This document shows, piece after piece, positions 18,403 to 26,597 of a DNA stretch of 64,000 nucleotides. Both the position numbers and the translations under genes were made by a program. The notes beneath the pieces were generated by a model. It was not told where the DNA came from, made no database searches, and saw nothing but the letters and a program-made list of their open reading frames with translations. Where the stretch lies: assembly GCA_036557225.1 (NCBI GenBank), contig DATBHX010000038.1:1-64000 (forward strand), given 5' to 3'. Position 1 is the stretch's first letter. Every line of letters begins with the position of its first letter. Origin of the DNA: Angelobacter sp036557225. GTDB taxonomy: Bacteria; Acidobacteriota; Terriglobia; Terriglobales; Acidobacteriaceae.

Positions 18403-19890
18403 CTACTGCAGAGCGCTGTAGTCGCCCTTGAATTGCTCGACCGAAAGATCGCCTTCTGGCAGAGCCAAGGAAGCGCCATCGGCCGATCTGCGCAATTCAA
18501 TCTGCACGCTGCCATTGTGGCGTGGGAACTTTTTCCAGTGGTCCTGCAGCACCTTGGGAGGAAGAATGAAGTCGCATAGCGAGCGGTCACCTGCCTGAGC
18601 AAGCAGCACCAGCACATTGAGCGGCCGATCTTCCAGTTCAAACTTGTACACTCCATTCGTCTCTGCCGCCGCGTACACGCCGACTTTTCGGCCTTTGCGC
18701 GTGATAAACGTCCGCGGGCGGTCTTTCTTGAGCGGATAGGTGGTGGAGATTCGCTCCAGCCAATCGGCGGTCCGTATCGTCCAGCGCTCTTCTTCGGTCT
18801 TGGCGTCGGCGATGGATTCGGGAACGCGGGGCAGGTTTGTGCTTTCGTCAACTGCCGCCAGCCTTTCCACCGCGCCAATCTTTAAGAGACCTACCGCGTC
18901 GCGGGCCGCAACCATGGTTTCTTCGGCGGTCTTGCCGGCCTTCTCCGCACCGTGCTGGACGATCTCCATCAGGCGGGCAGGGTTCTGCGCCAGCATACGG
19001 CGGCGCTCATGGATCGGCGCCAGATGCGCATTCACGCTCGCAACCGCCAGGGCTTTGCATTCCACGCAGGTGATCCCGGCCTGCGTACAGCCTTCAGTGA
19101 TGCGCGCCAGCCGGGCAGGATCGCTGAAAATCTGGTGGAGATTGCCGACCGGGCAACGGTCGGGGCTGCCGCGATCGCTCAATTTGGGGCGGTCGGTGAC
19201 GCTGTTCTTGATCTTCTCTTCCACCACCGCCGGCTCATCGCTCAGCAGAATCGAGTTGCCGTACGATTTGGACATCTTGCGCTTGTCCATGCCCAACAGT
19301 TTGGGCGCTCGGGTAAGCATGACCTGAGGCTCGGGGAAGACGGGTTTTTCCTGGTATTTATAAAAGTGGTTGAAGCGGCGCGCCACTTCGCGTGTGAGCT
19401 CGAGATGGCTGACCTGATCTTCGCCCACGGGAACAAAGTCTGCCCGATAGACCAGGATGTCCGCTGCCTGGAGCAGGGGATAGCCGAGAAAGCCGTGCAT
19501 GTGCAGGTCTTTGTTCGGCATCTGTTGTTGCTGTTCTTTGTAGGTGGGTACGCGTTCCAGCCAGCCCAACGGCGTGATCATGGAGAACAGAAGATACAGC
19601 TCCGCGTGCTGCTTCACATGCGATTGCACGAAGATGGCGCACTTTTCCGGATCGAGACCGGCGGCCACGAAATCCAGAATCACCTCCAGCGAGTTGTCGG
19701 CCAGGCGCGCGGTGTCGTCGTAGTCCGTGGTGAGAGCGTGCCAGTCAGCGACGAAGAAGAACGCGTCATGCGTATCCTGGAGCTTCACCCAGTTCTGCAG
19801 CGCGCCAACATAGTTGCCCAAATGCAGCTTGCCGGTTGGACGCATGCCGCTCAGGACTCTAGTGCGAGAAGTTTGCGACGTGTTGGACAT
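18403..19890 (-). CDS. trpS: Tryptophan-tRNA ligase with a C-terminal extension
   Basis: Class I aminoacyl-tRNA synthetase of 495 residues that charges tRNA-Trp. The HIGH-equivalent HLGN lies in RPTGKLHLGNYVGAL, and KMSKS lies in DKRKMSKSYGNSI. The catalytic part ends near residue 345, the usual length (320-350). About 150 extra residues follow, containing FITRKGRKVGVYAA and a Trp/Lys/His-rich end, with no family I recognise. ATG 19890 is used; longer frames would run into a repeat region. It probably heads the trpS-scpA-scpB-rluB operon. Confidence 0.94.
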   Translation of the reverse strand: MSNTSQTSRTRVLSGMRPTGKLHLGNYVGALQNWVKLQDTHDAFFFVADWHALTTDYDDTARLADNSLEVILDFVAAGLDPEKCAIFVQSHVKQHAELYLLFSMITPLGWLERVPTYKEQQQQMPNKDLHMHGFLGYPLLQAADILVYRADFVPVGEDQVSHLELTREVARRFNHFYKYQEKPVFPEPQVMLTRAPKLLGMDKRKMSKSYGNSILLSDEPAVVEEKIKNSVTDRPKLSDRGSPDRCPVGNLHQIFSDPARLARITEGCTQAGITCVECKALAVASVNAHLAPIHERRRMLAQNPARLMEIVQHGAEKAGKTAEETMVAARDAVGLLKIGAVERLAAVDESTNLPRVPESIADAKTEEERWTIRTADWLERISTTYPLKKDRPRTFITRKGRKVGVYAAAETNGVYKFELEDRPLNVLVLLAQAGDRSLCDFILPPKVLQDHWKKFPRHNGSVQIELRRSADGASLALPEGDLSVEQFKGDYSALQ

Positions 19891-19924
19891 TTGTGGCCGT
19901 GAAAGCGGCTTCAAGCCAGCCAAA

Positions 19925-20025
19925 AAGCAATTAGCAATTAGCTCAGCTAAAGCAGATTGACGCCGAAACGGCTCATCGCTGAGAGACAAAGGCTAATTGC
20001 TAATTGCCAATTGCTAGTTGCTAGG
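19925..20025. repeat. AT-rich inverted repeat (TAGCAATTAGC family), copy 1
   Basis: AAGCAATTAGCAATTAGC at 19925-19942 faces a multi-unit arm at 19991-20025 built from GCTAATTGC and CAATTGCTAGTTGC. The same units occur at 33130-33196. It fills most of the gap between the acyltransferase and trpS genes. Confidence 0.7.
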
Positions 20026-20028
20026 TTA

Positions 20029-20844
20029 TCACGTTCCCGTCTTGTCCCCCGCCGCCTGCGGCTGCGGCGCAATCGACTTTACCTTGACCGGTTTGGCGGG
20101 GATGCCCACAGAGATGTTGAAAGGCTCAACGTCCTTGGTCGCCACGCCCAGCGATCCCAGAAGGCCGTGCTCATGCACACGGACGCCGCTCATTACCGTT
20201 GCGTGATAAGTAATGCGGGCGCGCGGGCCGATCTCAGTCTTGCGATTGGTGACGATCATGCCATCGTTCAAATCGTGATCGTGCGAGTAGACATTGGCAT
20301 AGTCGGAGATCGAGCTGCCTTCGTGAATTACAATCTCGCCCCGGTCGTCCAGCAGCACATATTTGTGGATGGTGCAGTTATCTTCAATGGTCAGGTTGTA
20401 CCCGAATGAAACTTCCACGCCGTGAAAGATCTTCACATTCTTGCCGATGTGCTTGAGGACGTGCTTGGCGATCATCGCCCGCATGCGATATCCCAGCCAG
20501 TGGTTCAGGCCCAGCGGCGAACGGTCATACATCATCCAGAGCCAGATCAGAGGTTTGCGCTCAGCATACTTTTGCGCGTCCGCATCGCCGTAATATTCGG
20601 GCTCCAGGGTGGCGTTGCGGGGATCAAAGCTGTGCACCAGCGCCTGCTCGGCGATCGGAGCATTCGACCCGGGCTCTGTATAAGGCCGGCCGAGGTAGAT
20701 TTCGTGAAGCGTGTTGCGCACGACGTTACAGCGGTGCTCGATGTCACGGTTGGAAAACTGTTCATCGAGCTTCTGGATCCAGTCCAGAAACACCTTTTCC
20801 GCTGCGGAGAGCGGTTGCAGGTTGCGGTACTCGTAACGCGGCAT
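20029..20844 (-). CDS. Left-handed beta-helix (hexapeptide) acyltransferase-like protein
   Basis: 271 residues. The first 120 are helical and rich in Trp/Tyr. The remainder shows hexapeptide-repeat character (NVKIFHGVEVSFGYNLTIEDNCTIHKYVLLDDRGEIVIHEG-type spacing) with the catalytic-like His in YSHDHDLND, and ends with GIPAKPVK, a signature of NodL/LacA/CysE-type acetyltransferases. The acceptor is unknown, perhaps a sugar. Gene order gives no further clue. Confidence 0.85.
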   Translation of the reverse strand: MPRYEYRNLQPLSAAEKVFLDWIQKLDEQFSNRDIEHRCNVVRNTLHEIYLGRPYTEPGSNAPIAEQALVHSFDPRNATLEPEYYGDADAQKYAERKPLIWLWMMYDRSPLGLNHWLGYRMRAMIAKHVLKHIGKNVKIFHGVEVSFGYNLTIEDNCTIHKYVLLDDRGEIVIHEGSSISDYANVYSHDHDLNDGMIVTNRKTEIGPRARITYHATVMSGVRVHEHGLLGSLGVATKDVEPFNISVGIPAKPVKVKSIAPQPQAAGDKTGT

Positions 20845-21198
20845 AAAAGCCTCTCAGAAAGCCTCAGATTACTTTGCTGAAACCACCATCATATAACGAC
20901 GCCCGGATCTCGCCTGAAGCGTGAACCAAACCTCACAAGACATTCGATTCAAAGAGGATGATCGGGACGCAGCGAATTTCCGGTTCCTCGAACCTGGACA
21001 AAACCTCGTCTCGAAAACCCCTGGCCTGGGCGCGAGCTGGCGACAGAGGAGCGGAAGCGAATAAGCACCCTCTTAATTTTGGTGCGAAGCGAATAGGCAA
21101 ACGCTTTCATATTACCTGTGTAATCTTCTATTGGGAATAATTTTTAAGGTAAAACTGATGCCAACGATATTTTTAGGAAGCAGTGCCCGACGGATTGT
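20845..21198. other. Intergenic region upstream of the first CuA cassette
   Basis: About 350 bases separating the divergent acyltransferase gene and the first cassette. It must contain both promoters. The part from about 21110 to 21175 is AT-rich. A short plus-strand frame at 20958-21140 has no ribosome-binding site or recognisable domain and is not called. Confidence 0.5.
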
Positions 21199-22254
21199 AT
21201 GTTTAAAAATCAGTATAAAACACTCGCAAGAGCGGGATTTTTCCTGCTGTTCTGCGCTGCATTCATGCGCGCCCAGGATGAAGCAGACAGCATCAAAGCG
21301 GTTCCGATCTTCACCGGCTCTACCAGCTATTCAACACGTGTCACTGGCGGCGTATATCAAGACGCGATCTCAGTCAGCCCGCTTGTCTTAGTTCCCGTTG
21401 GGGACAAATGGCTGGTTGAAGCCAAAGGATCGCTTTCTGACACTTTCGCCAAGGCCGCTACCGGCGACTATAACGGAACGGTTTCTTACGGCCTTGGCTA
21501 TGCCCAGGTGGACTACATTGCCAACCGATACGTAACACTCAGCGCCGGACGCTTCATTGTGCCCTTCAATATCTATGGCGAGCGGCTGGCGCCCAACTGG
21601 ATACGTGCTTTGCCGCTGACGCCGATGACTTCATCCGTCACCAGCGGCTCCAGCCTCGGCGGAATGATGCGGGGCGGTTTTCCGGCGACAGAAAAGATCA
21701 ACGTAACTTACGCTACGTATTTTTCCTCAAACAACACGCACCACTTGCTGGCGACCGATCGCTCCACCGGCGCCCGCCTGGGCTTTTTCCTGCCGCAGCA
21801 ACGGCTGGAACTGGGGGCATCATTCCAGCAGGGTTTGCAGGCAGACCGGCCGCATTCTTCCGGAACCTACTTTGTCTGGCAGCCGGACCGGGTTCCGTTG
21901 AGCGTGCGCTCAGAATATGTGCGCTCGTCAGGCATGAAAGGAAGCGGTTACTGGATAGAAGGCGTTTATCGGCTTAACCAGATCTCGCTGCTGCGGCGGT
22001 TGGAGATCGCCAGCCGGGCGCAACAGTTTTTTGCGGCTGACAATCTCTCCCCCGCGACGGTGAAGAAGCTGGGTGCGCTGGGCAAGAACACCAAACAGGC
22101 CGACTTTGGTCTGAACTATTACCTGCGCAGCGATGTACGGGCATACGGAGGCTATAGCCGGCAATTTGTCGTGGGCAAGAACGCCAACCTCTGGGCGATG
22201 GGAATTACCTATCGTTTCGTGCTGCCGATGTGGCCGCAGGGAGGTGCTTTATGA
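21199..22254 (+). CDS. Outer-membrane beta-barrel protein, cassette A gene 1
   Basis: A 351-residue protein with a signal peptide ending near AQD (residue 27), then alternating amphipathic strands and a final aromatic residue in a strand (ITYRFVLP), as in porin-like barrels. Motifs such as VTLSAGRFIVPFNIYGERLAPNWI resemble phosphate-selective-porin-like proteins. A second copy in cassette B (23724-24842) is alike in most positions by eye. Its stop codon overlaps the cytochrome start (ATGA), so expression is coupled. I infer it forms a pore or a sheath for the associated redox proteins; there is no direct evidence for that. Confidence 0.8.
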   Translation: MFKNQYKTLARAGFFLLFCAAFMRAQDEADSIKAVPIFTGSTSYSTRVTGGVYQDAISVSPLVLVPVGDKWLVEAKGSLSDTFAKAATGDYNGTVSYGLGYAQVDYIANRYVTLSAGRFIVPFNIYGERLAPNWIRALPLTPMTSSVTSGSSLGGMMRGGFPATEKINVTYATYFSSNNTHHLLATDRSTGARLGFFLPQQRLELGASFQQGLQADRPHSSGTYFVWQPDRVPLSVRSEYVRSSGMKGSGYWIEGVYRLNQISLLRRLEIASRAQQFFAADNLSPATVKKLGALGKNTKQADFGLNYYLRSDVRAYGGYSRQFVVGKNANLWAMGITYRFVLPMWPQGGAL

Positions 22255-22568
22255 GAATTAGGTTTGCTTTGGCGGCGATGCTTGTCGCTTCGGCTATTTT
22301 CTGGGGGCTAACAGCAGGTGCTTCCTCCGGGAGCAAAGACGGGGCCAAGGATTCTGCTGCCGCGTCTGCTCCCGCAGCTTCGAATGCGCAGGATGAAACC
22401 ATGCGCCTGGAAGGCGAAAAACGATTTCGCTCCAACTGCGGACGTTGTCACGCTGCGCCGCCAAAATTTCCGCCGCGCATGATGGCTACCATTGTGCGTC
22501 ATATGCGCGTCCGGGCCACCATCACCCATGACGACATGCGCCTGATCTTGCGTTACATGACGGAGTAG
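22251..22568 (+). CDS. Mini c-type cytochrome, cassette A gene 2
   Basis: A 105-residue exported protein with a signal peptide (about 1-24), an Ser/Ala/Lys linker and a compact heme domain of about 55 residues. It has one heme-c site, CGRCH at 63-67, and a C-terminal helix DDMRLILRYMTE typical of class I cytochromes. Met residues in PRMMATIVRHM are candidate distal ligands. It starts inside the preceding stop codon (ATGA) and ends two bases before the CuA gene. It probably carries one electron between the CuA protein and a partner. Confidence 0.9.
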   Translation: MRIRFALAAMLVASAIFWGLTAGASSGSKDGAKDSAAASAPAASNAQDETMRLEGEKRFRSNCGRCHAAPPKFPPRMMATIVRHMRVRATITHDDMRLILRYMTE

Positions 22569-22570
22569 AC

Positions 22571-23002
22571 ATGCGCAACTTCCGACAACGCGCGATTCGT
22601 TTTTTTGCATCCGCTGCAGCACTCTTTTTTGCCATGTCGCTACCGGCCTTCGGCCAGTCTCGAGTCATTGAAGTGCTGGCCGATAAGGACAGCCGATTCA
22701 AGATCGCCGGCCAAAGTCGCGCCGAGATCACGGTCAAGGCAGGTGAGCCAATTCTGCTGCGGATCGACGCCCGCAAGGGGAAGAGTTGGAACCGCGATGG
22801 AACCGTCCATGGCTTCACGCTCTTACGCGCCAGGGACCATCGCAAAGTCAGCGGCTGGGACCTGGAGCTGACGCCCGGTACACACGAGTTCACGCTCACG
22901 GCTCCGGCTGAACCTGGCGAATATGAGGTTTTGTGCACGGTTGTCTGCAGTGAAGACCACGAAGCGATGCGGATGAAGTTTGTTGTTTTGCCGAAAGAGT
23001 AA
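22571..23002 (+). CDS. Periplasmic CuA-type cupredoxin, cassette A gene 3
   Basis: A 143-residue secreted cupredoxin (signal peptide about 1-29). The C-terminal motif CTVVCSEDHEAM gives Cys122, Cys126, His130 and Met133, exactly the C-x3-C-x3-H-x2-M spacing of the dinuclear CuA centre of cytochrome oxidase subunit II and nitrous-oxide reductase. His80 in GTVHGFTL is the expected second His. Here it is a stand-alone domain without the oxidase helices or NosZ propeller. It should mediate electron transfer in the periplasm. A near-identical paralogue is at 25165-25593. Confidence 0.92.
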   Translation: MRNFRQRAIRFFASAAALFFAMSLPAFGQSRVIEVLADKDSRFKIAGQSRAEITVKAGEPILLRIDARKGKSWNRDGTVHGFTLLRARDHRKVSGWDLELTPGTHEFTLTAPAEPGEYEVLCTVVCSEDHEAMRMKFVVLPKE

Positions 23003-23052
23003 TTTAGAGGCCCGAGCGCAACCTGAGCGGGCTGCAGTATAGAGGAGATACG

Positions 23053-23448
23053 ATGCGTAGCACCAACTTCCGGGCGCTATTGCCACTGCTGATCGTGATG
23101 GTGCTGGTCACCAGCGCGCTGGGAACTGACAAACCGAAGGACAACGTTCTAACGCTGCACGGCGAAATCATGGATAGCCAATGTGGCTTCAATGTTCACT
23201 CTGAGGGCCACTCCCACGACTTGATGACAAAAAGCAAGTTGAACGGCACCCGTAACGGCGCTGCCTGTACCCAACACTGCGTGAAAGAGATGGGCGGAAG
23301 CTATGTGCTGGTCGCGCAGAAAGACGTGTATAAGCTTGAGGACCAGGAGAAGCCGGAGCTGTTTGCCGGTAAGAAGGTAAAGATCACCGGGCGAGTGGAC
23401 ACAAACACTCATTTGCTCCATATCGTGACCATCGACGAAGAAAAATAA
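23053..23448 (+). CDS. Exported DUF5818-like protein, cassette A gene 4
   Basis: A 131-residue secreted protein with a signal peptide (about 1-24) and a small beta-barrel-like fold. Conserved residues: DSQC near residue 42, a His-rich segment HSEGHSHDLM, and CTQHC in a GGSYVLV context. The start at ATG 23053 has GAGGAG upstream. DUF5818 proteins are common in Acidobacteria and of unknown function. The His/Cys/Met pattern and position behind a CuA protein suggest metal binding or delivery, which is inference. Paralogue at 25661-26053. Confidence 0.85.
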   Translation: MRSTNFRALLPLLIVMVLVTSALGTDKPKDNVLTLHGEIMDSQCGFNVHSEGHSHDLMTKSKLNGTRNGAACTQHCVKEMGGSYVLVAQKDVYKLEDQEKPELFAGKKVKITGRVDTNTHLLHIVTIDEEK

Positions 23449-23723
23449 GCGGAGACCGGCCATTCGGCGGGCGTTCGGAAGGCTCCGAAACGACGCGCTA
23501 CCGGTTTCACTGCTGTTTTGAAACATTGGTTAACCACTCATAAAAGCCCACTTTTGAATAAAAACCAGCGCATTTGCCCTGCCTGGATTTCATAAGCCAA
23601 GTTCCATATCGGGAATATGCCTTAAGGTTACCTAGGTACCGTTGTACTGTGGGCGGTTTTGCCGCATAAATAAGGCACTTCCGGGATACTTCTGACTGCA
23701 TTGGTAAGTAAGGAAAGAAAGTT
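23449..23723. promoter_or_regulatory. Gap between the two CuA cassettes, probable second promoter region
   Basis: 275 bases without a gene. It contains a perfect 10-bp palindrome TACCTAGGTA at about 23629-23638, preceded by CCTTAAGGT. A related GGTTACCTAAGG occurs near 26720. Either could be a regulator site, but no known consensus was matched, so this is weak. Confidence 0.4.
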
Positions 23724-24842
23724 ATGTGCAGTGTATTCCTATGGTCCAGGAGAGTCGCGCAAGCGGGTCTTCTTGGACTCATATTTCTCGCTTCGATTGC
23801 GGCGGTAGCGCAGGACACGAACCAGGATCCTGGCCAGATTCCTGCCCAGATTCCTGCCCAAGATCTACCCCTGGACGTCAACCTGAAAGCCATTCCCATC
23901 CTTACTGGTTCGGGAGCCTACTTCACGAAAGTGACGGCAGGACAGTTTCAGGATGTTCCGTCCATCAGCCCGCTTCTGCTCGTCCCGATTGGCGACAAGC
24001 TGCTGCTTGAAGGCAAAGGCAGCTACTCTGACACGTTCACCAAGAACACGAGCGGTGATTACGCCGGGAAAATCGCTTACGGCTTTACCTACGCGCAGGC
24101 GGACTACATCACCAAGTATGTAACCATCACCGCGGGACGTTTTACTACTCCCTTCAACATCTATGGAGAGCGCTTCGCGCCGAACTGGATCAAAGCGTTG
24201 CAGGTGGGCCCGGTAACTTCGTCTTTGACCAGCGGCTCCGCGCTGGGAGGGATGCTGCGCGGCGGTTTCCCAGCGAATGACAAGATCAATCTGAATTACG
24301 CGTTTTACTTCTCCACCAATAATACGCATCATCTGCTGGCGACAGATCGTTCCACCGGCGGGCGCGTGGGATTCTTTATCCCCGGGTCGCGAGTGGAGAT
24401 GGGCGTTTCCTACCAGCAGGTGCTGCAGGCCGATCGCGCCCATGCTGCCGGAGGCTATTTTGTGTGGCAGCCCAATCGCGTGCCGCTCAGCCTGCGCTCG
24501 GAGTTTGTGCGTTCTTCCGGCACCAAGGGCAACGGATACTGGATTGAATCAGCGTACCGGCTGAGCCAGATCTCAGCACTGCGCCGGGTGGAGCTTGTGG
24601 GCCGCGGAGAACAGTTCTTCGCCGCCGCCAACCTGAGCCCGGCGACCATCAAGAAGTTGGGCGCCCTGGGCAAAGACATGCAAGAGGGCGACTTCGGCCT
24701 GAACTACTACTTCCGCAGCGATGTACGCGCTTCAGCCGGCTATGGACGCCAATTTGTACAAAACGCGAACGCCAATCTCTGGACCATCGGCATGACGTGG
24801 CGGTTTGTGATGCCGCTGGGACCATCAGGAAACAGATTATGA
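23724..24842 (+). CDS. Outer-membrane beta-barrel protein, cassette B gene 1
   Basis: A 372-residue paralogue of the barrel protein at 21199-22254. Shared stretches include NTHHLLATDRSTG, YFVWQP and QFFAA-NLSPAT-KKLGALGK. A signal peptide lies at about 1-29. It has an extra Gln/Pro-rich N-terminal segment with a repeated IPAQ unit at about 40-50 that the first copy lacks. The start has AAGGAAAG upstream. The stop overlaps the following cytochrome start by ATGA, exactly as in cassette A. Confidence 0.82.
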   Translation: MCSVFLWSRRVAQAGLLGLIFLASIAAVAQDTNQDPGQIPAQIPAQDLPLDVNLKAIPILTGSGAYFTKVTAGQFQDVPSISPLLLVPIGDKLLLEGKGSYSDTFTKNTSGDYAGKIAYGFTYAQADYITKYVTITAGRFTTPFNIYGERFAPNWIKALQVGPVTSSLTSGSALGGMLRGGFPANDKINLNYAFYFSTNNTHHLLATDRSTGGRVGFFIPGSRVEMGVSYQQVLQADRAHAAGGYFVWQPNRVPLSLRSEFVRSSGTKGNGYWIESAYRLSQISALRRVELVGRGEQFFAAANLSPATIKKLGALGKDMQEGDFGLNYYFRSDVRASAGYGRQFVQNANANLWTIGMTWRFVMPLGPSGNRL

Positions 24843-25162
24843 GGATGAGCACAGCGATCTCCACGGCTTGCCTGGCGCTGGCCATGTTGCTGGCGATCGG
24901 CGCAGCAGCCAAGACAAGCGGCAGCAAGGATTCAACGCCATCGACGACCGCGGCAACTGCCACAACAACAGCCCATTCCACGCAGGACGAGACCCTGCAT
25001 CTGGAAGGCGAGAAGCGGTTTCGTTCCAACTGCGGACGCTGCCACGCAGCGCCGCCCAAGTTCCCGTCACGCATGATGGCGACCATCGTTCGCCACATGC
25101 GTGTCCGGGCCAACATAACCGATGGCGATATGCGCCTGATCCTGCGCTACATGACGGAGTAA
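24839..25162 (+). CDS. Mini c-type cytochrome, cassette B gene 2
   Basis: A 107-residue paralogue of the cytochrome at 22251-22568. The signal peptide and a Thr/Ser/Ala linker differ from the first copy, but the heme domain is almost unchanged (CGRCH at 65-69, ending ILRYMTE). This pattern, with a variable linker and a fixed heme domain, indicates selection on the redox domain. It ends two bases before the CuA gene. Confidence 0.9.
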   Translation: MRMSTAISTACLALAMLLAIGAAAKTSGSKDSTPSTTAATATTTAHSTQDETLHLEGEKRFRSNCGRCHAAPPKFPSRMMATIVRHMRVRANITDGDMRLILRYMTE

Positions 25163-25164
25163 GA

Positions 25165-25593
25165 GTGAAGAATCTGGTCAATTGGAATTCTGGGAAAGCC
25201 TGCTGCCTTGTGGTTGCACTCTGCCTGCTGCCGGCTCTGCCGGCTGCAGGGCAGGGGCGGGTGATTGAAGTGCTGGCGGACAAAGACAGCCACTTCAAGA
25301 TCGCCGGCATGAGCAAACCGGAGATTACCGTGAAGGCCGGCGAGCAGCTCACGCTCAAGATCGATGCGCGCAAGGGCAAGACCTGGAACCGCGATGGAAC
25401 AGTGCACGGGTTCACGCTGCTGCGGAAGAAGGACCACGCCAAGATCGCGGGCTGGGACCTGGAACTGAAGCCCGGAGTACAGGAGTTTGCGCTGACGGCG
25501 CCGGCGGAGCCGGGGGAGTACGAAGTTTTGTGCACAGTGATTTGCAGTGAAGACCATGAAGGAATGCGGATGAAGTTTGTAGTCGAGCCGTAG
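25165..25593 (+). CDS. Periplasmic CuA-type cupredoxin, cassette B gene 3
   Basis: A 142-residue paralogue of the CuA protein at 22571-23002. All five ligands are kept: His81, Cys123, Cys127, His131 and Met134 in CTVICSEDHEGM. The start is GTG 25165, with GGAG about eight bases upstream; a longer frame from 24868 only overlaps the cytochrome gene and is not used. The signal peptide differs from copy A while the core is nearly identical. Confidence 0.9.
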   Translation: MKNLVNWNSGKACCLVVALCLLPALPAAGQGRVIEVLADKDSHFKIAGMSKPEITVKAGEQLTLKIDARKGKTWNRDGTVHGFTLLRKKDHAKIAGWDLELKPGVQEFALTAPAEPGEYEVLCTVICSEDHEGMRMKFVVEP

Positions 25594-25660
25594 AGTGGAA
25601 GCAAGACGGGCGATTGCGGGATCGTTCGGGAAAATTGATCTAAAAGAAAGAGATAACAAA

Positions 25661-26053
25661 ATGAAACAAACCACAACAATTACAGCCACGCTCCTTGTCG
25701 CGACTCTGGGCATCTTCACCTTCGGCAAGGACAAGCCCAAAGAACAGGATGTGGTGAAACTGCAGGGCGCCATCGTCGACAGCCAGTGCGCCTTCAACGT
25801 CCACTCTGAGACCCATTCGCATGAGTGGATGATCAAGCGCGGCGTCCAGGACGCCACCGACGAAAAGACCTGCACACTCCACTGCGTGAAAGACATGGGC
25901 GGAAGCTACGTGCTGGTAGTCAAGAAGGACGTTTACCGGCTTGACGACCAGGTCAAGAGCGAATTATTCGCCGGCAAGAACGTAAAGGTGTCGGGGACGC
26001 TGGATACCAAGACCAACACATTGCACGTCTACGAGATTGCAGAAGACAAATAA
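25661..26053 (+). CDS. Exported DUF5818-like protein, cassette B gene 4
   Basis: A 130-residue paralogue of 23053-23448 with the same conserved features: DSQC, HSETHSHEWM, CTLHC and MGGSYVLV. ATG 25661 has AAAGAGA upstream and yields a clean signal peptide; an upstream in-frame start at 25595 would put 22 polar residues before it. It is followed 30 bases later by a strong terminator, which closes the two-cassette array. Confidence 0.85.
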   Translation: MKQTTTITATLLVATLGIFTFGKDKPKEQDVVKLQGAIVDSQCAFNVHSETHSHEWMIKRGVQDATDEKTCTLHCVKDMGGSYVLVVKKDVYRLDDQVKSELFAGKNVKVSGTLDTKTNTLHVYEIAEDK

Positions 26054-26082
26054 AGACTCAGGCTGACTTGAGACACGCGAAC

Positions 26083-26117
26083 AAGCGGCTGCGCACAAGC
26101 GCAGCCGTTTGCGTTTT
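26083..26117 (+). terminator. Rho-independent terminator closing the CuA array
   Basis: CGGCTGCGC / GCGCAGCCG, a perfect 9-bp stem (26086-26094 and 26099-26107) with an ACAA loop, followed by TTTGCGTTTT. Confidence 0.88.
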
Positions 26118-26186
26118 AGAGCAACTCGATTTCCGCGCCCGCGGGCCACGGAATGCAGTCCGTAGCTATCGCAAGGCTTCTACCTG

Positions 26187-26597
26187 TCAGGCGCTCTTTT
26201 CCCAGGCGAGTGTTTCGGCTGGTCTGGTTTCGCTCGCTTGTTCCGTGACGGTGATCGCCGCGTGCTCCACGGCGGAGAGCGAATCGCTCAAAGGACAGGA
26301 CGAATGGTGCAGCAGGCGCAGAACGTCAGTGATTTGCGCCAGTCTTGCGCTTTGCTGGGCATAGTCAACTTCGGCGTTTGGCCCGGCGGCGACGGATTCG
26401 ATATAGCACCAGAGGAAATGGTTGAGCAGGTCAACTGCCCGCTTCAGGTTCTGCCCCAATCCGGCGTTCAAAAGGCGGTCCAGGACGCGCTCCTGGTCGC
26501 CGGGGTTGCAGCATTGGAAGCTGCTCCAATGCAATTGCAATTCAAGGGACTTGAGTTCGTGCGAGAGACGAGTGATCTGGTTGGAAAGATCTTCCAT
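26187..26597 (-). CDS. Helical protein of unknown function
   Basis: A 136-residue soluble protein, mostly predicted helix by composition, with two Trp and four Cys residues and a heptad-like Leu pattern at the start (MEDLSNQITRLSHELKSLEL). ATG 26597 has AAAGGA about nine bases upstream, which supports translation. It is convergent with the CuA array and divergent from the TPR gene. I do not recognise the family. Confidence 0.6.
   Translation of the reverse strand: MEDLSNQITRLSHELKSLELQLHWSSFQCCNPGDQERVLDRLLNAGLGQNLKRAVDLLNHFLWCYIESVAAGPNAEVDYAQQSARLAQITDVLRLLHHSSCPLSDSLSAVEHAAITVTEQASETRPAETLAWEKSA

Noticed and set aside
20958..21140. A 60-residue plus-strand frame before the CuA array
   Set aside because: No ribosome-binding site or domain; composition unlike a protein.
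24868..25164. A long N-terminal extension of the second CuA protein
   Set aside because: It overlaps the cytochrome gene throughout and would hide the signal peptide that begins at GTG 25165.
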